From Reyranellaceae bacterium (GTDB taxonomy: Bacteria > Pseudomonadota > Alphaproteobacteria > Reyranellales > Reyranellaceae), in NCBI GenBank assembly GCA_022844045.1, contig JALHMM010000018.1, positions 18,292-82,291 of the forward strand: a stretch of 64,000 nucleotides of DNA, written 5' to 3'. Each line of letters begins with the position of its first letter. The stretch's first letter is position 1. The notes beneath the pieces are model-generated. The model saw only the letters and a program-made list of their open reading frames with translations. It had not been told where the DNA came from and made no database searches. The translations under genes were made by a program, and so were the position numbers. Positions 1 to 8,829 of the stretch are shown piece after piece.

Positions 1-504
1 GAAGGCACTTTTCTCGCGACCGTCGCGGCGCGCGCACCGCGGCTCCAGTTGCTGCTTTTCGACCTACCCGCCGTTGCTGCCCGGGCCGAGGCTCGGTTCG
101 CAGCCTTGGGGCTTGTGGATAGGGCTGTCGCAGTTGGGGGTGATTTCCGTCGTGATCGGTTGCCGTCCGGCGCTGACATCGTGTCATTGATCCGGGTCCT
201 GCACGACCATGACGACCCGTCGGCGCTCCTCATTTTGCGCGCCATCCACGCCGCGCTGCCGCCTGGTGGAACGCTCCTGGTCGCCGAACCGATGTCCGCC
301 AGCAGAGGATCCGACCCAGTTGGCGACGCCTATTTTGCGTTCTACCTGATGGCCATGGGCAGCGGCCGTCCGCGTCAGCCGACCGAGATTTCGAACCTCC
401 TCGCGGCGGCGGGATTTCGCGACATCGAGTCTATGCGTACCCGTCAGCCGATGCTGACACGCCTCATTGTGGCCAGGCGGTCGACGGCGGTGGACAGGTG
501 TTAG
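1..504 (+). CDS. crtF: Demethylspheroidene O-methyltransferase CrtF, 3' part
   Basis: The frame is open from base 1 and lacks its start, so this is the C-terminal 167 codons of a SAM-dependent O-methyltransferase. The ORF track begins it at an internal TTG (49), which is not a credible start. Visible features fit the class I O-methyltransferase fold: FDLPAV (SAM-binding acidic loop), GDFRRD, LIRVLHDHDD around the catalytic region, and LLVAEPM. CrtF methylates the C-1 hydroxyl in the spheroidene/spirilloxanthin carotenoid pathway. Assignment to CrtF rather than another O-methyltransferase rests on these motifs plus the conserved crtEF-bchCXYZ-puf gene order. The stop codon lies inside the PpsR box controlling bchC. 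More crt genes are expected to the left of the window. Confidence 0.88.
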   Translation, partial: EGTFLATVAARAPRLQLLLFDLPAVAARAEARFAALGLVDRAVAVGGDFRRDRLPSGADIVSLIRVLHDHDDPSALLILRAIHAALPPGGTLLVAEPMSASRGSDPVGDAYFAFYLMAMGSGRPRQPTEISNLLAAAGFRDIESMRTRQPMLTRLIVARRSTAVDRC

Positions 505-553
505 ATTTAGTTGACACTTTGGATAGTCAAGTTACGATGACACTTCGATAGTC
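499..553 (+). promoter_or_regulatory. bchC promoter with two tandem PpsR/CrtJ boxes
   Basis: TGT-N12-ACA is exact at 499-516 and overlaps the crtF stop codon. A second box, AGT-N12-ACA (extended AGTCA-N8-TGACA), lies at 525-542, exactly 8 bp further on. A sigma70-like promoter runs through them: TTGACA at 511-516, 16-bp spacer, TACGAT at 533-538. The first box covers the -35 and the second covers the -10. Seen also as a 26-bp period direct repeat of TGACACTT..GATAGTC. In Rhodobacter capsulatus, CrtJ (PpsR) binds two such palindromes 8 bp apart at bchC, so repression of bchCXYZ-puf by the PpsR proteins encoded here is the natural inference. Confidence 0.85.
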
Positions 554-569
554 CAAAACCAGCTGCCCC

Positions 570-1514
570 ATGAAGACGCTCGCTGTAGTCGTCGAAAGGC
601 CCGAGCACCTCGTGCTCAGTCATCTGCCGTTGCCCCCGCCCGGTGACGGCGAGGTGGTGGTTGACATCGAATGGAGCGCCATCAGCACCGGTACCGAGAG
701 GCTTTTGTGGACCGGCCGCATGCCGTCGTTTCCGGGCATGGGCTACCCCTTGGTCCCCGGCTACGAGTCGGTCGGACGCATCACGTCGGCCGGTAGTCGC
801 CGACTGGACTCCCGCATCGGTGAACGCGTCTTTGTTCCCGGCGCACGCTGCTTCGGCGAGGTCCGCGGCCTGTTTGGCGGCGCTGCGGCGCGCGTGGTCG
901 TGCCATGCGAGAAAGCGGTGACGATCGATGAGAGCCTTGGCGAGCAGGGCGTGCTCATCGCGCTTGCCGCCACCGCTTATCACGTGACCGCCAAGGCGGG
1001 CAGCGCTCAACCGGACTTGATCGTCGGGCACGGGGTGCTGGGACGTCTGATGGCGCGGCTCGCTTTGGTGGCGGGTGCGCCGCCGCCGGTGGTCTGGGAG
1101 CGAAACCCGGAACGACGCCATGGTGCGGTCGGCTACAGCGTGGTCGATCCGGACACCGATCCGCGGCGCGACTATCGCGTCATCTGTGACGTCAGCGGCG
1201 ACGCGTCCGTGCTCGACGGTTTGTTCGCCCGGCTCGCGCCAGGCGGCGAGGTCGTCCTCGCCGGCTTCTACAGCGAGCGCCTGGGGTTCGACTTTCCGGG
1301 CGCTTTCATGCGCGAGGCCCGTATCCGCGTCGCCGCGGAATGGCAGCCGCCCGATCTGCACGCCGTCAAGACCCTGATCGAAACCGGCGCGCTGTCGCTC
1401 GATGGGCTGATCACGCATCGCAGCTCCGCGATGAAGGCGGACGCCGCTTATCGAACCGCGTTCGGCGACCCGGCGTGCCTCAAGATGATCCTCGATTGGA
1501 GGGACTGCGTATGA
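570..1514 (+). CDS. bchC: 3-hydroxyethyl bacteriochlorophyllide a dehydrogenase BchC
   Basis: 314 aa, usual for the family. It oxidises the C-3 hydroxyethyl group to the acetyl group of bacteriochlorophyllide a, with NAD+. The N-terminal GroES-like alcohol dehydrogenase half shows SAISTGTERLLW and GYPLVPGYESVG, the zinc-less MDR pattern typical of BchC. The C-terminal half holds the nucleotide-binding fold around IVGHGVLGRLMARLA. The ATG at 570 lies just behind the double PpsR-box promoter. The stop overlaps the bchX start (ATGA), beginning the bchCXYZ-puf superoperon. A long antisense ORF across it is a shadow. Confidence 0.95.
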   Translation: MKTLAVVVERPEHLVLSHLPLPPPGDGEVVVDIEWSAISTGTERLLWTGRMPSFPGMGYPLVPGYESVGRITSAGSRRLDSRIGERVFVPGARCFGEVRGLFGGAAARVVVPCEKAVTIDESLGEQGVLIALAATAYHVTAKAGSAQPDLIVGHGVLGRLMARLALVAGAPPPVVWERNPERRHGAVGYSVVDPDTDPRRDYRVICDVSGDASVLDGLFARLAPGGEVVLAGFYSERLGFDFPGAFMREARIRVAAEWQPPDLHAVKTLIETGALSLDGLITHRSSAMKADAAYRTAFGDPACLKMILDWRDCV

Positions 1515-2506
1515 ACGCCCAGCCGACCATCAATCTCCGGGATCATCTGAGAGCCGAGGCGTCGATAGAGCCCGACCCGGTTTCGACAGCGACGCCGACG
1601 CGCGAAACCCAGGTCATCGCGATCTACGGTAAGGGCGGCATCGGCAAGAGCTTCACGCTGGCCAACCTGTCATACATGATGGCGCAGCAGGGCAAGCGGG
1701 TTCTGCTGATCGGCTGCGATCCCAAGAGCGACACGACCTCCCTGCTGTTCGGCGGCCGTGCCTGCCCGACAATCATCGAGACCTCCTCCAAGAAGAAAGC
1801 CGCAGGCGAGGACGTCAAGATCGGTGATGTCTGCTTCAAGCGCGACGGTGTTTTCGCCATGGAGCTCGGGGGCCCCGAGGTCGGCCGCGGTTGCGGCGGT
1901 CGCGGGATCATCCATGGCTTCGAGCTGCTCGAGAAGCTCGGTTTTCATGAGTGGGGCTTTGACTATGTCCTGCTCGACTTCCTGGGCGACGTCGTGTGTG
2001 GCGGCTTCGGTCTGCCGATCGCGCGCGACATGTGCCAGAAGGTGATCGTCGTCGGCTCGAACGATCTCCAATCGCTTTATGTCGCCAACAACGTTTGCTC
2101 GGCCGTCGAGTATTTCCGCAAGCTCGGCGGCAACGTCGGCGTCGCCGGCATGGTGGTCAACAAGGACGACGGCAGCGGTGAAGCTCATGCCTTCGCAGAG
2201 CTGGCCGGGATCCCCGTCCTCGCGTCGGTTCCGGCGCATGACGATATCCGCCGCAAGAGCGCCAACTACGAGATCATCGGGCGCCCCGGAACGCAGTGGG
2301 CGCCGCTTTTTGAGGAGCTGGCGAAGAATGTCGCCGAAGCGCCGCCGATGCGGCCCAAGCCGCTGACCCAGGACGGTCTGCTCGATCTCTTCAAGGGCGA
2401 GGCTGTCGGCCGCAACGTGGTGCTGCAGCCCGCGACCGCGGAGGACATGTGCGGCGGCATAGTCATCGAGAAGCCGTCGCTTGAAGTCGTCTACGACACG
2501 GTGTGA
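1511..2506 (+). CDS. bchX: Chlorophyllide reductase iron protein subunit BchX
   Basis: 331 aa from the ATG at 1511. The track's earlier start (1340) lies inside bchC and is rejected because 1511 gives the ATGA overlap and the expected N-terminus. BchX is the NifH-like ATP-dependent reductase of chlorophyllide a reductase, passing electrons to BchYZ to reduce the C7=C8 bond of ring B. Visible: P-loop YGKGGIGKS about residue 38, and the two cysteine motifs for the bridging [4Fe-4S] cluster, GRGCGGRGI and GDVVCGGFG. The insert around TSSKKKAAGEDVKIGDVCFK distinguishes BchX from BchL. Overlaps bchY by 4 bp (GTGA). Confidence 0.96.
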   Translation: MNAQPTINLRDHLRAEASIEPDPVSTATPTRETQVIAIYGKGGIGKSFTLANLSYMMAQQGKRVLLIGCDPKSDTTSLLFGGRACPTIIETSSKKKAAGEDVKIGDVCFKRDGVFAMELGGPEVGRGCGGRGIIHGFELLEKLGFHEWGFDYVLLDFLGDVVCGGFGLPIARDMCQKVIVVGSNDLQSLYVANNVCSAVEYFRKLGGNVGVAGMVVNKDDGSGEAHAFAELAGIPVLASVPAHDDIRRKSANYEIIGRPGTQWAPLFEELAKNVAEAPPMRPKPLTQDGLLDLFKGEAVGRNVVLQPATAEDMCGGIVIEKPSLEVVYDTV

Positions 2507-4092
2507 GCGACGCAGGAGGCAGTATCAACGTGGCCGCACATCCATCATCCCCTGGTACCGGCGTCGGCGCATCGCCCGCGACCGTCCACGACGGTGTGGC
2601 GAGCGCACGCGCCCTGCCGACGGATGGTGCAGGCTGCCATGCGGGCAAAGCCGAGATGCAGAACGCCGCGGCGGCCGCGGGCAAGAGCGAGACGCTGGCG
2701 AGGTATGCGGCGGACTATCCCACCGGCCCGCACGATCAGCCGCAAAGCATGTGCCCCGCGTTCGGCTCGCTGCGCGTCGGTCTGCGTATGCGCCGCACCG
2801 CGACCGTACTCTCCGGGTCAGCGTGCTGCGTCTACGGGCTGACGTTCACGTCCCACTTCTACGGCGCCCGCCGTTCGGTCGGGTACGTGCCGTTCAATTC
2901 CGAGACGCTGGTGACCGGCAAACTGTTCGAAGACATCCGCGACGCGGTCTTCAAGCTCGCCGATCCCGAGCTTTACGACACGATCGTCATCACCAACCTC
3001 TGTGTGCCAACGGCCTCGGGCGTGCCGCTGCAACTGCTGCCAAAGGTGATCAATGGGGTCCGGATCGTCGGTATCGACGTTCCGGGCTTCGGTGTTCCGA
3101 CGCATGCCGAAGCCAAGGACGTGCTGGCGGCCGCGATGCTCAAGTACGCCCGTGCGGAAGCCGAGCAGGGCCCGGTCCAGGCTCCGGCCTCCAGACGTTC
3201 CGACGTGCAGACGATCACACTGGTCGGCGAGATGTTCCCGGTGGATCCGATCGGCATCGGCATGATGCTCGAGCCGATGGGCCTCGCAGCCGGGCCGGTC
3301 GTGCCGACGCGCGAATGGCGTGAACTCTACGCCGCGCTGGATTGCGCCGCGGTCGCGGCGATCCATCCGCACTACACGGCGACGTTCCGCGAGTTCGAGT
3401 CGGCGGGTCGCAAGATCGTGGCATCGGCGCCTGTCGGCCTCGACGGCACGGCCACCTGGCTCGAAGGCGTCGGCGAGGCCTGCGGTACGTCGCGGCAGAA
3501 GATCGAGGCGGCGAAAAACGCTGTATTGCCGGCCATCCGTGGCGCTCTTGCCAAGATGCCTATCCGGTCTCGCATAACCCTGTCGGGCTACGAGGGCTCG
3601 GAGCTGCTTGTCGCGCGACTGCTGATCGAGAGCGGTGCGGATGTGCGCTACGTCGGCACGGCCTGCCCGCGCACGGCGCTGTCGGACGGCGATCGGCAAT
3701 GGCTCGAAGCGAAAGGTGCGCACGTGCAGTTTCGCGCCTCGTTGGAGCAGGACATCGCGGCGATGCTCGAATTCAAGCCCGACGTGGCGATCGGCACGAC
3801 GCCGGTCGTGCAGAAGGCGAAGGAGTTGGCGACGCCTGCTCTCTACTTCACCAACCTCATCTCGGCCCGGCCGTTGATGGGTCCGGCGGGCGCGGGCTCT
3901 CTGGCGCAGGTCGTCAACGCGGCCGTCGCCGGCAAGTCGCGAATGGACGAGATGAACGCCTTCTTCGCCGGAGTTGGAACCGACGCGACGGCGGGGATCT
4001 GGGAGGATCTGCCACGTGATCGGCCCGAGTTCCGGGCCCGCTTCCAGAAGCGGCTTCAGGCCGACAGGAAGAAGACCGAGGAGCCGGTGTGA
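2503..4092 (+). CDS. bchY: Chlorophyllide reductase subunit BchY
   Basis: 529 aa from the GTG at 2503, which overlaps the bchX stop. A second in-frame GTG at 2530 sits 11 bp behind AGGAGG (2513-2518) and may be the true start, giving 520 aa. BchY is the NifD-like subunit that forms the catalytic BchY2Z2 tetramer with BchZ and helps ligate the [4Fe-4S] cluster. Family cysteines are visible in [11 protein letters not shown] and [12 protein letters not shown], and THSHFYG-type residues follow. Residues 1 to about 70 are Ala/Gly-rich and look poorly conserved, a common feature of BchY N-termini. Ends in a TGATG junction with bchZ. Confidence 0.95.
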   Translation: MSDAGGSINVAAHPSSPGTGVGASPATVHDGVASARALPTDGAGCHAGKAEMQNAAAAAGKSETLARYAADYPTGPHDQPQSMCPAFGSLRVGLRMRRTATVLSGSACCVYGLTFTSHFYGARRSVGYVPFNSETLVTGKLFEDIRDAVFKLADPELYDTIVITNLCVPTASGVPLQLLPKVINGVRIVGIDVPGFGVPTHAEAKDVLAAAMLKYARAEAEQGPVQAPASRRSDVQTITLVGEMFPVDPIGIGMMLEPMGLAAGPVVPTREWRELYAALDCAAVAAIHPHYTATFREFESAGRKIVASAPVGLDGTATWLEGVGEACGTSRQKIEAAKNAVLPAIRGALAKMPIRSRITLSGYEGSELLVARLLIESGADVRYVGTACPRTALSDGDRQWLEAKGAHVQFRASLEQDIAAMLEFKPDVAIGTTPVVQKAKELATPALYFTNLISARPLMGPAGAGSLAQVVNAAVAGKSRMDEMNAFFAGVGTDATAGIWEDLPRDRPEFRARFQKRLQADRKKTEEPV

Positions 4093-5543
4093 TGCTGATC
4101 CTCGACCATGACAGGGCTGGCGGATACTGGGGTGCCGTCTACGTGTTCACCGCGGTGAAGGGCCTGCAGGTGATCATCGACGGGCCAGTCGGCTGCGAGA
4201 ATCTGCCGGTCACCGCCGTTCTTCACTACACGGACGCCTTACCGCCGCATGAGCTGCCCATCGTGGTCACCGGCCTGTCCGAGGACGAGCTTGGCCAGCA
4301 CGGCACGGAGCAGGCGATGCGGCGGGCGCACAAGACGCTCGATCCGACTTTGCCGAGTGTCGTGGTCACGGGTTCGATCGCCGAGATGATTGGCGGCGGG
4401 GTCACGCCGGAAGGAACCGGAATCCAGCGATTCCTTCCGCGCACGATCGACGAGGATCAGTGGCAGAGCGCAAATCGCGCGATGTTCTGGTTGTGGAAGG
4501 AGTATGGCCCCAAGCGGGCGCCAAAGCTCAAGCCACGCGCGCCCGACAAGAAGCCCAAGGTCAATATCATCGGCCCGATATACGGGAACTTCAACACGTA
4601 CTCCGATCTCGCCGAGATACGCCGGCTCGTCGAGGGCATCGGCGCCGAAGTCAACATGGTGTTTCCCCTCGGGAGCCATCTGGCCGACGTCGTCCGCCTG
4701 GGCGATGCGGACGCGAACGTTTGCATGTATCGCGAGTTCGGCCGGATGCTTTGCGAGGCGATGGAACGGCCCTACCTGCAAGCGCCGATCGGCCTGCATT
4801 CGACCACCAAGTTCCTGCGCAAGCTGGGTGAAATCCTCGGGCTCGACCCCGAACCTTTCATAACGCGCGAGAAGCACACCACGATCAAGGCGGTGTGGGA
4901 CCTCTGGCGCTCCGTGACGCAGGACTTCTTCGGCACCGCGAGTTTCGCGATCGTCGCCAACGAGACTTATGCTCGTGGCGTGCGGCACTTCCTCGAGGAG
5001 GAGATGGGGCTGCCGTGCGCGTTCTCATTCGCCCGGCGGCCGGGCGTCAAGCCGGACAATGAGGCCGTAAGGCAAGCGATCCGCGAGAAGCCACCGCTGA
5101 TTCTGTTTGGCAGCTTCAACGAGCGGATGTATCTCGCCGAGTCCGGTGGGCGGGCGATGTTCATTCCCGCCTCCTTCCCCGGCGCGATCGTGCGGCGACA
5201 TACCGGCACGCCTTTCATGGGCTACGCCGGCGCCACTTACATCGTCCAGGAGGTTTGCAACGCGCTGTTCGATGCGCTGTTCAACATCCTTCCGCTCGCC
5301 AGTGCTCTCGACAAGGTAGAGGCGACTCCGGCGCGTCTCCACCGCGAGCTTCCTTGGGACGACGACGCCAAGCGCCGGCTCGATGAGATGCTCGAAGACC
5401 ATCCGGTTCTGGTTCGCATCTCGGCGGCCAAGCGGATGCGCGAAGCCGCGGAGCGAGAAGCACGCAAGGTCGGAGGGGATCGCGTCACCATGGCGTGTAT
5501 CGCCGCCGTGGGTTCCGGCCTGGCCGAAGGACGGGCAGCATGA
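4092..5543 (+). CDS. bchZ: Chlorophyllide reductase subunit BchZ
   Basis: 483 aa from the ATG at 4092; a GTG directly before it (4089) is also in frame. NifK-like partner of BchY in chlorophyllide a reductase (bacteriochlorophyllide synthesis, cytoplasm). The N-terminus [20 protein letters not shown] and the cysteine in [11 protein letters not shown] are the family signatures, followed by the long nitrogenase component 1 fold. Length matches other BchZ. The stop overlaps the start of a 30-codon ORF (ATGA) that leads to pufB, consistent with read-through into the puf genes. Confidence 0.95.
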   Translation: MLILDHDRAGGYWGAVYVFTAVKGLQVIIDGPVGCENLPVTAVLHYTDALPPHELPIVVTGLSEDELGQHGTEQAMRRAHKTLDPTLPSVVVTGSIAEMIGGGVTPEGTGIQRFLPRTIDEDQWQSANRAMFWLWKEYGPKRAPKLKPRAPDKKPKVNIIGPIYGNFNTYSDLAEIRRLVEGIGAEVNMVFPLGSHLADVVRLGDADANVCMYREFGRMLCEAMERPYLQAPIGLHSTTKFLRKLGEILGLDPEPFITREKHTTIKAVWDLWRSVTQDFFGTASFAIVANETYARGVRHFLEEEMGLPCAFSFARRPGVKPDNEAVRQAIREKPPLILFGSFNERMYLAESGGRAMFIPASFPGAIVRRHTGTPFMGYAGATYIVQEVCNALFDALFNILPLASALDKVEATPARLHRELPWDDDAKRRLDEMLEDHPVLVRISAAKRMREAAEREARKVGGDRVTMACIAAVGSGLAEGRAA

Positions 5544-5632
5544 CGACAGCCATCGAGATCCATTTGAGTACCCCAGCCGCGCGGGTCGGGTGCGGTAACG
5601 GCCTCAGGGCCAATCTCATGGAGAATGCATAG
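5540..5632 (+). CDS. 30-aa ORF bridging bchZ and pufB
   Basis: Not in the ORF track because of its length. It starts with an ATG overlapping the bchZ stop (ATGA) and its TAG at 5630-5632 directly abuts the pufB ATG at 5633. It reads [17 protein letters not shown]..., with no membrane segment. It occupies the place where Rhodobacter species have pufQ (about 74 aa), but shows no likeness to PufQ. It may be a coupling leader that delivers ribosomes to pufB, or a chance frame. The pufB Shine-Dalgarno (GGAGA, 5620-5624) lies inside it. No function can be assigned. Confidence 0.4.
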   Translation: MTTAIEIHLSTPAARVGCGNGLRANLMENA

Positions 5633-5863
5633 ATGGCAAATGTCGAAACGAGAGGTGGTTCCCTATCGGGACTCTCCGAGCGCGAAGCGAAGGAGTTCCA
5701 CGGGATTTTCATGAGTAGCTTCATCGGGTTCACGGCGATCGCGGTGGTTGCTCACATCCTCGCCTGGATGTGGCGCCCCTGGCTGCCGCCCGCAAAAGGC
5801 TACGGCTCACTGGTCGACGGCGCGACAACGACCGTCGCTTCAGTGCTCACCTACCTCCTATAG
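5633..5863 (+). CDS. pufB: LH1 light-harvesting beta polypeptide PufB
   Basis: 76 aa. The core is a textbook LH1 beta chain: [17 protein letters not shown] with the upstream histidine, a single membrane helix, and the bacteriochlorophyll-ligating His in [13 protein letters not shown]. It pairs with PufA in the ring around the reaction centre. Typical beta chains end soon after WRPW. This one carries about 25 further residues ([20 protein letters not shown]...), rich in small residues and ending in LTYLL. Preceded by GGAGA at suitable spacing; pufA follows after 12 bp. Confidence 0.95.
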   Translation: MANVETRGGSLSGLSEREAKEFHGIFMSSFIGFTAIAVVAHILAWMWRPWLPPAKGYGSLVDGATTTVASVLTYLL

Positions 5864-5875
5864 AGGGAGGATCGC

Positions 5876-6052
5876 ATGTATCGACTCTGGCTTATGTTCG
5901 ATCCGCGACGCACGCTGATCGCACTGTTTACGTTCCTGTTCGGGTTGGCGCTGGTCATTCACTTCATCTTGCTCAGCACCGACCGCTTCAACTGGCTCGA
6001 AGGTTCACGCGCGACGCGTGCTCCGGCGGCCCAGGTGACGCCTACCAAGTAG
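5876..6052 (+). CDS. pufA: LH1 light-harvesting alpha polypeptide PufA
   Basis: 58 aa, below the ORF-track cutoff. ATG at 5876 follows GAGGGAGG at ideal distance. Sequence is a clear LH1 alpha chain: [14 protein letters not shown] at the cytoplasmic face, one membrane helix, the ligand His in [18 protein letters not shown], then a short polar tail ending TPTK. It binds bacteriochlorophyll a and carotenoid as a heterodimer with PufB. The RC genes follow after a 109-bp gap holding a strong hairpin. Confidence 0.97.
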   Translation: MYRLWLMFDPRRTLIALFTFLFGLALVIHFILLSTDRFNWLEGSRATRAPAAQVTPTK

Positions 6053-6068
6053 GACTACACAACGACGA

Positions 6069-6103
6069 CGGGCGAGGCGCGGGCGCAGGCCCTGCCTCGT
6101 CCG
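6069..6103 (+). promoter_or_regulatory. pufA-pufL intercistronic RNA hairpin
   Basis: CGGGCGAGGC (6069-6078) pairs with GCCTCGTCCG (6094-6103) over 10 bp with one G-T pair. Inside it GGGC (6081-6084) pairs with GCCC (6089-6092) around a GCAG loop. In Rhodobacter, hairpins at this position block 3'-5' decay and stabilise the pufBA message over the pufLM part, giving excess LH1 over reaction centres. There is no U-run, so it is more likely a decay barrier than a terminator. Confidence 0.75.
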
Positions 6104-6161
6104 CCTTCCCTGTCACTTCAAGGTGAGCGTGGTCGCGTGATCGCGCTCGGGGGAACCGGCC

Positions 6162-6986
6162 ATGGCGATGCTTAGCTTCGAACGGAAATACCGGGTCCGC
6201 GGCGGTACGTTGATCGGTGGTGACCTGTTCGACTTCTGGGTCGGACCGTTCTACGTCGGATTTTTCGGTGTCACGACGATTTTTTTCTCGTTCGTGGGCA
6301 TCGCACTGATCGCATGGGGTGCGGCGCTCGGCCCCACCTGGAACCCGTGGCAAATCAGCATTGATCCGCCCGATGTCAAGTATGGGCTGTCCCTGGCGCC
6401 TCTTCAGGAGGGCGGCCTGTGGCAGTTGATCACGATAGCCGCGATCGGGGCTTTTGTGTCGTGGGCACTTCGCGAGGTCGAGATCTGCCGAAAGCTGGGC
6501 ATCGGGCTGCATGTGCCCTTCGCTTTCGGTATGGCAATTTTCGCTTATGTTTCCTTGGTCGTTATTCGGCCGGTGATGCTGGGCGCCTGGGGGCACGGCT
6601 TCCCTTACGGTATCATCACCCATCTCGATTGGGTGTCGAACACCGGCTACCAGTATCTCAACTTTCACTACAATCCGGCGCACATGATCGCCGTGAGCTT
6701 CTTCTTCACGACGACGCTCGCCTTGGCGTTGCATGGTTCGCTGGTGCTGTCCGCCGTCAACCCGCCGAAGGGCGAAACGGTCAAGACGCCGGAGCACGAG
6801 AACACATTCTTCCGCGACACGATCGGTTATTCGATCGGAACCCTGGGCATCCATAGGCTCGGCCTGTTCCTCGCCCTCTCGGCCGGGTTCTGGAGCGCTG
6901 TCTGCATGATCATCAGCGGACCATTCTGGACCCTGGGCTGGCCCGAATGGTGGGACTGGTGGCTCAAGCTGCCAATCTGGTCTTAA
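6162..6986 (+). CDS. pufL: Photosynthetic reaction centre L subunit PufL
   Basis: 274 aa, standard length. Five membrane helices; N-terminus [20 protein letters not shown] is the conserved L-subunit start. The special-pair bacteriochlorophyll ligand is in NFHYNPAHM and the non-haem iron/QB region is near [19 protein letters not shown]. With PufM and PuhA it carries out light-driven charge separation in the cytoplasmic membrane. Separated from pufM by 15 bp containing GAGGAG. Confidence 0.98.
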   Translation: MAMLSFERKYRVRGGTLIGGDLFDFWVGPFYVGFFGVTTIFFSFVGIALIAWGAALGPTWNPWQISIDPPDVKYGLSLAPLQEGGLWQLITIAAIGAFVSWALREVEICRKLGIGLHVPFAFGMAIFAYVSLVVIRPVMLGAWGHGFPYGIITHLDWVSNTGYQYLNFHYNPAHMIAVSFFFTTTLALALHGSLVLSAVNPPKGETVKTPEHENTFFRDTIGYSIGTLGIHRLGLFLALSAGFWSAVCMIISGPFWTLGWPEWWDWWLKLPIWS

Positions 6987-7001
6987 CGCGAGGAGATTCC
7001 G

Positions 7002-7922
7002 ATGGCCGAGTATCAGAACATCTTCACGCGCGCTCAGATCCGCGCTCCCGCGTATCCAGGCGTTCCCTTGCCGCAAGGCAACTCGGAACGTCGGGGAACG
7101 CCATACTTCGTGCACTGGATCGGTCGGCTTGGCGACGCGCAGATCGGTCCGATCTATCTCGGATGGACGGGCCTAGCCTCGCTGTTTTGCGGCTTCATCG
7201 CGATCGAGATCATCGGCCTCAACATGCTTGCGTCGGTGAACTGGGATCCTATCCAGTTCTTGCGGCAGTTCTTCTGGTTGACGCTCGATCCGCCGGCGCC
7301 GGAGCACGGCATCAGTATTCCGCCCCTGAAAGAGGGCGGATGGTGGTTGATGGCCGGCATGTTCCTGACGCTTTCGATCCTTCTGTGGTGGGTGCGCATG
7401 TATCGGCGTGCCCGCGCCTTGGGCATGGGCACGCACGTCGCCTGGGCTTTTGCATCGGCCATTTGGCTCTATCTCGTTCTAGGCTTCATCCGCCCCCTGT
7501 TGATGGGCAGTTGGAGTGAGGCTGTGCCGTTCGGCATATTCTCGCACCTCGACTGGACGGGTGCGTTTTCGATCAAGTACGGCAACTTGTTCTACAACCC
7601 GTTCCACATGCTTTCGATCGCGTTCCTTTACGGCGCCGCGCTTCTGTTCGCGATGCACGGCGCGACGATTCTGGCTGTCAGCCGGTTTGGTGGCGAGCGC
7701 GAGATCGAGCAGGTGGTCGATCGAGGGACCGCCGCCGAACGGGCGGCTCTGTTCTGGCGTTGGACCATGGGCTTCAACGCCACGATGGAATCCGTTCACC
7801 GCTGGGCTTGGTGGTTTGCGGTTCTCTGCCCCCTGACAGGAGGAATAGGCATTCTCCTGACAGGCACGGTCGTCGACAACTGGTACGAGTGGGGGATCCA
7901 GCACGGCTTGGCGCGGCGTTAG
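7002..7922 (+). CDS. pufM: Photosynthetic reaction centre M subunit PufM
   Basis: 306 aa, five membrane helices. N-terminus [20 protein letters not shown] is typical. The special-pair ligand lies in NLFYNPFHM, and the iron-ligand helix in [15 protein letters not shown]. It ends at HGLARR, with no tail and no pufC behind it, so the RC is probably reduced by soluble carriers such as the cytochrome c2 encoded at 12671. ATG chosen because GAGGAG precedes it by a normal distance. Confidence 0.98.
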   Translation: MAEYQNIFTRAQIRAPAYPGVPLPQGNSERRGTPYFVHWIGRLGDAQIGPIYLGWTGLASLFCGFIAIEIIGLNMLASVNWDPIQFLRQFFWLTLDPPAPEHGISIPPLKEGGWWLMAGMFLTLSILLWWVRMYRRARALGMGTHVAWAFASAIWLYLVLGFIRPLLMGSWSEAVPFGIFSHLDWTGAFSIKYGNLFYNPFHMLSIAFLYGAALLFAMHGATILAVSRFGGEREIEQVVDRGTAAERAALFWRWTMGFNATMESVHRWAWWFAVLCPLTGGIGILLTGTVVDNWYEWGIQHGLARR

Positions 7923-7944
7923 TAGCGGGCGCCTGGAACGGTCG

Positions 7945-7965
7945 CCGATCGCGCGTGGTGATCGG
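7945..7965 (+). terminator. Hairpin downstream of pufM
   Basis: CCGATC (7945-7950) and GATCGG (7960-7965) form a perfect 6-bp stem with a 9-nt loop, 22 bases after the pufM stop. It may protect or end the puf transcript, but no U-run follows. Confidence 0.3.
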
Positions 7966-8083
7966 GAAGACGCATACTCGAGGCGACGTTGGATCTGTCC
8001 GTTCTATCGGCGGCTGTCGGCATGTGTTGGCGTCAGTTGTGTCGTCTGGTACCGTCGAACGAGTTGGCATCTTGGCTCGACAC

Positions 8084-8791
8084 ATGACGGACAGTAGGCA
8101 ACGCCCCTTGGATGATTCGCCGCCGGATTCTGTCGGCACTGGCCCGACGATCGGGGCGGCGAGTCTTCTGGCCAAGCTGCGGGAGCGGACACGGGCGCTG
8201 CACGCCGAAGCCGAACGATCCGGGTTCGTCTCGGAACTCCTTCGAGGTCGAGGAAGTCGAGCCGGATATGCGATGCTTCTTCGAAATCTACTGCCCGCTT
8301 ATCAGGAACTTGAGCGGGGGTTGGATCGGCACGGAGCGTCGCCAGTCTTCGATCGTGTTCGGTGGTCGTCGTTGTACCGTTGCGCGGCCATTGAACGGGA
8401 TCTCTTGGCCCTGGCTGGTCCCGATTGGAGTCATTCTGTCGCCCTGCTGCCGTCGGGCAGGGACTACGCGACTGGCGTGGCGCAGGCCGCCGCCGACAAC
8501 GGGGAGAGGCTGATAGCGCATGCTTATACGCGCTATCTGGGTGATCTCAGCGGGGGGCAGATTCTAAAGCGACTTCTAGAGCGGTCGCTTGGGCTCGGGC
8601 CGGATGCACTGTCGTTCTATGAGTTTCCTGCCATCGCCGACATCGCGGTCTTCAAATCGGGCCTGCATGCGGCGATCGCGGCGGCGACGAGCGTTGTCGA
8701 TGTCGTAGCCGTCGTCGAAGAAGCGGCGATGGCGTTCCGTCTGAACATCGAGCTTTCCAGGGCGATACATTTGGCCGGCATCGCGCGCTGA
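8084..8791 (+). CDS. hmuO: Biliverdin-forming haem oxygenase
   Basis: 235 aa from the ATG at 8084. The ORF track starts it inside pufM (7760), which would add non-family sequence and is rejected. It opens haem to biliverdin, CO and iron. Visible: the proximal haem ligand in LRERTRALHAEAE near residue 33 and the distal-helix motif RYLGDLSGGQIL. The gene converges on bphP, whose product needs biliverdin, so its job is very probably chromophore supply; this pairing is known in photosynthetic Bradyrhizobium. The symbol follows usage there; bphO or hemO would be equally apt. Confidence 0.9.
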   Translation: MTDSRQRPLDDSPPDSVGTGPTIGAASLLAKLRERTRALHAEAERSGFVSELLRGRGSRAGYAMLLRNLLPAYQELERGLDRHGASPVFDRVRWSSLYRCAAIERDLLALAGPDWSHSVALLPSGRDYATGVAQAAADNGERLIAHAYTRYLGDLSGGQILKRLLERSLGLGPDALSFYEFPAIADIAVFKSGLHAAIAAATSVVDVVAVVEEAAMAFRLNIELSRAIHLAGIAR

Positions 8792-8803
8792 AGCGGCGGA
8801 CCC

Positions 8804-8829
8804 GACGTCAAAGCCCTTTCTTTGACGTC
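8804..8829. terminator. Bidirectional hairpin between hmuO and bphP
   Basis: GACGTCAAAG (8804-8813) and CTTTGACGTC (8820-8829) are perfect 10-bp arms around CCCTTT. It lies 12 bp past the hmuO stop and covers the last codons of convergent bphP. Position and symmetry suit a shared terminator, although U-tracts are short. Confidence 0.65.

Noticed and set aside
5540-5632. Calling the small ORF pufQ
   Set aside because: Right position, but 30 aa rather than about 74 and no sequence likeness.
7760-8083. Upstream extension of the haem oxygenase ORF into pufM
   Set aside because: Family sequence begins after the ATG at 8084; the extension is out-of-frame pufM and intergenic DNA.
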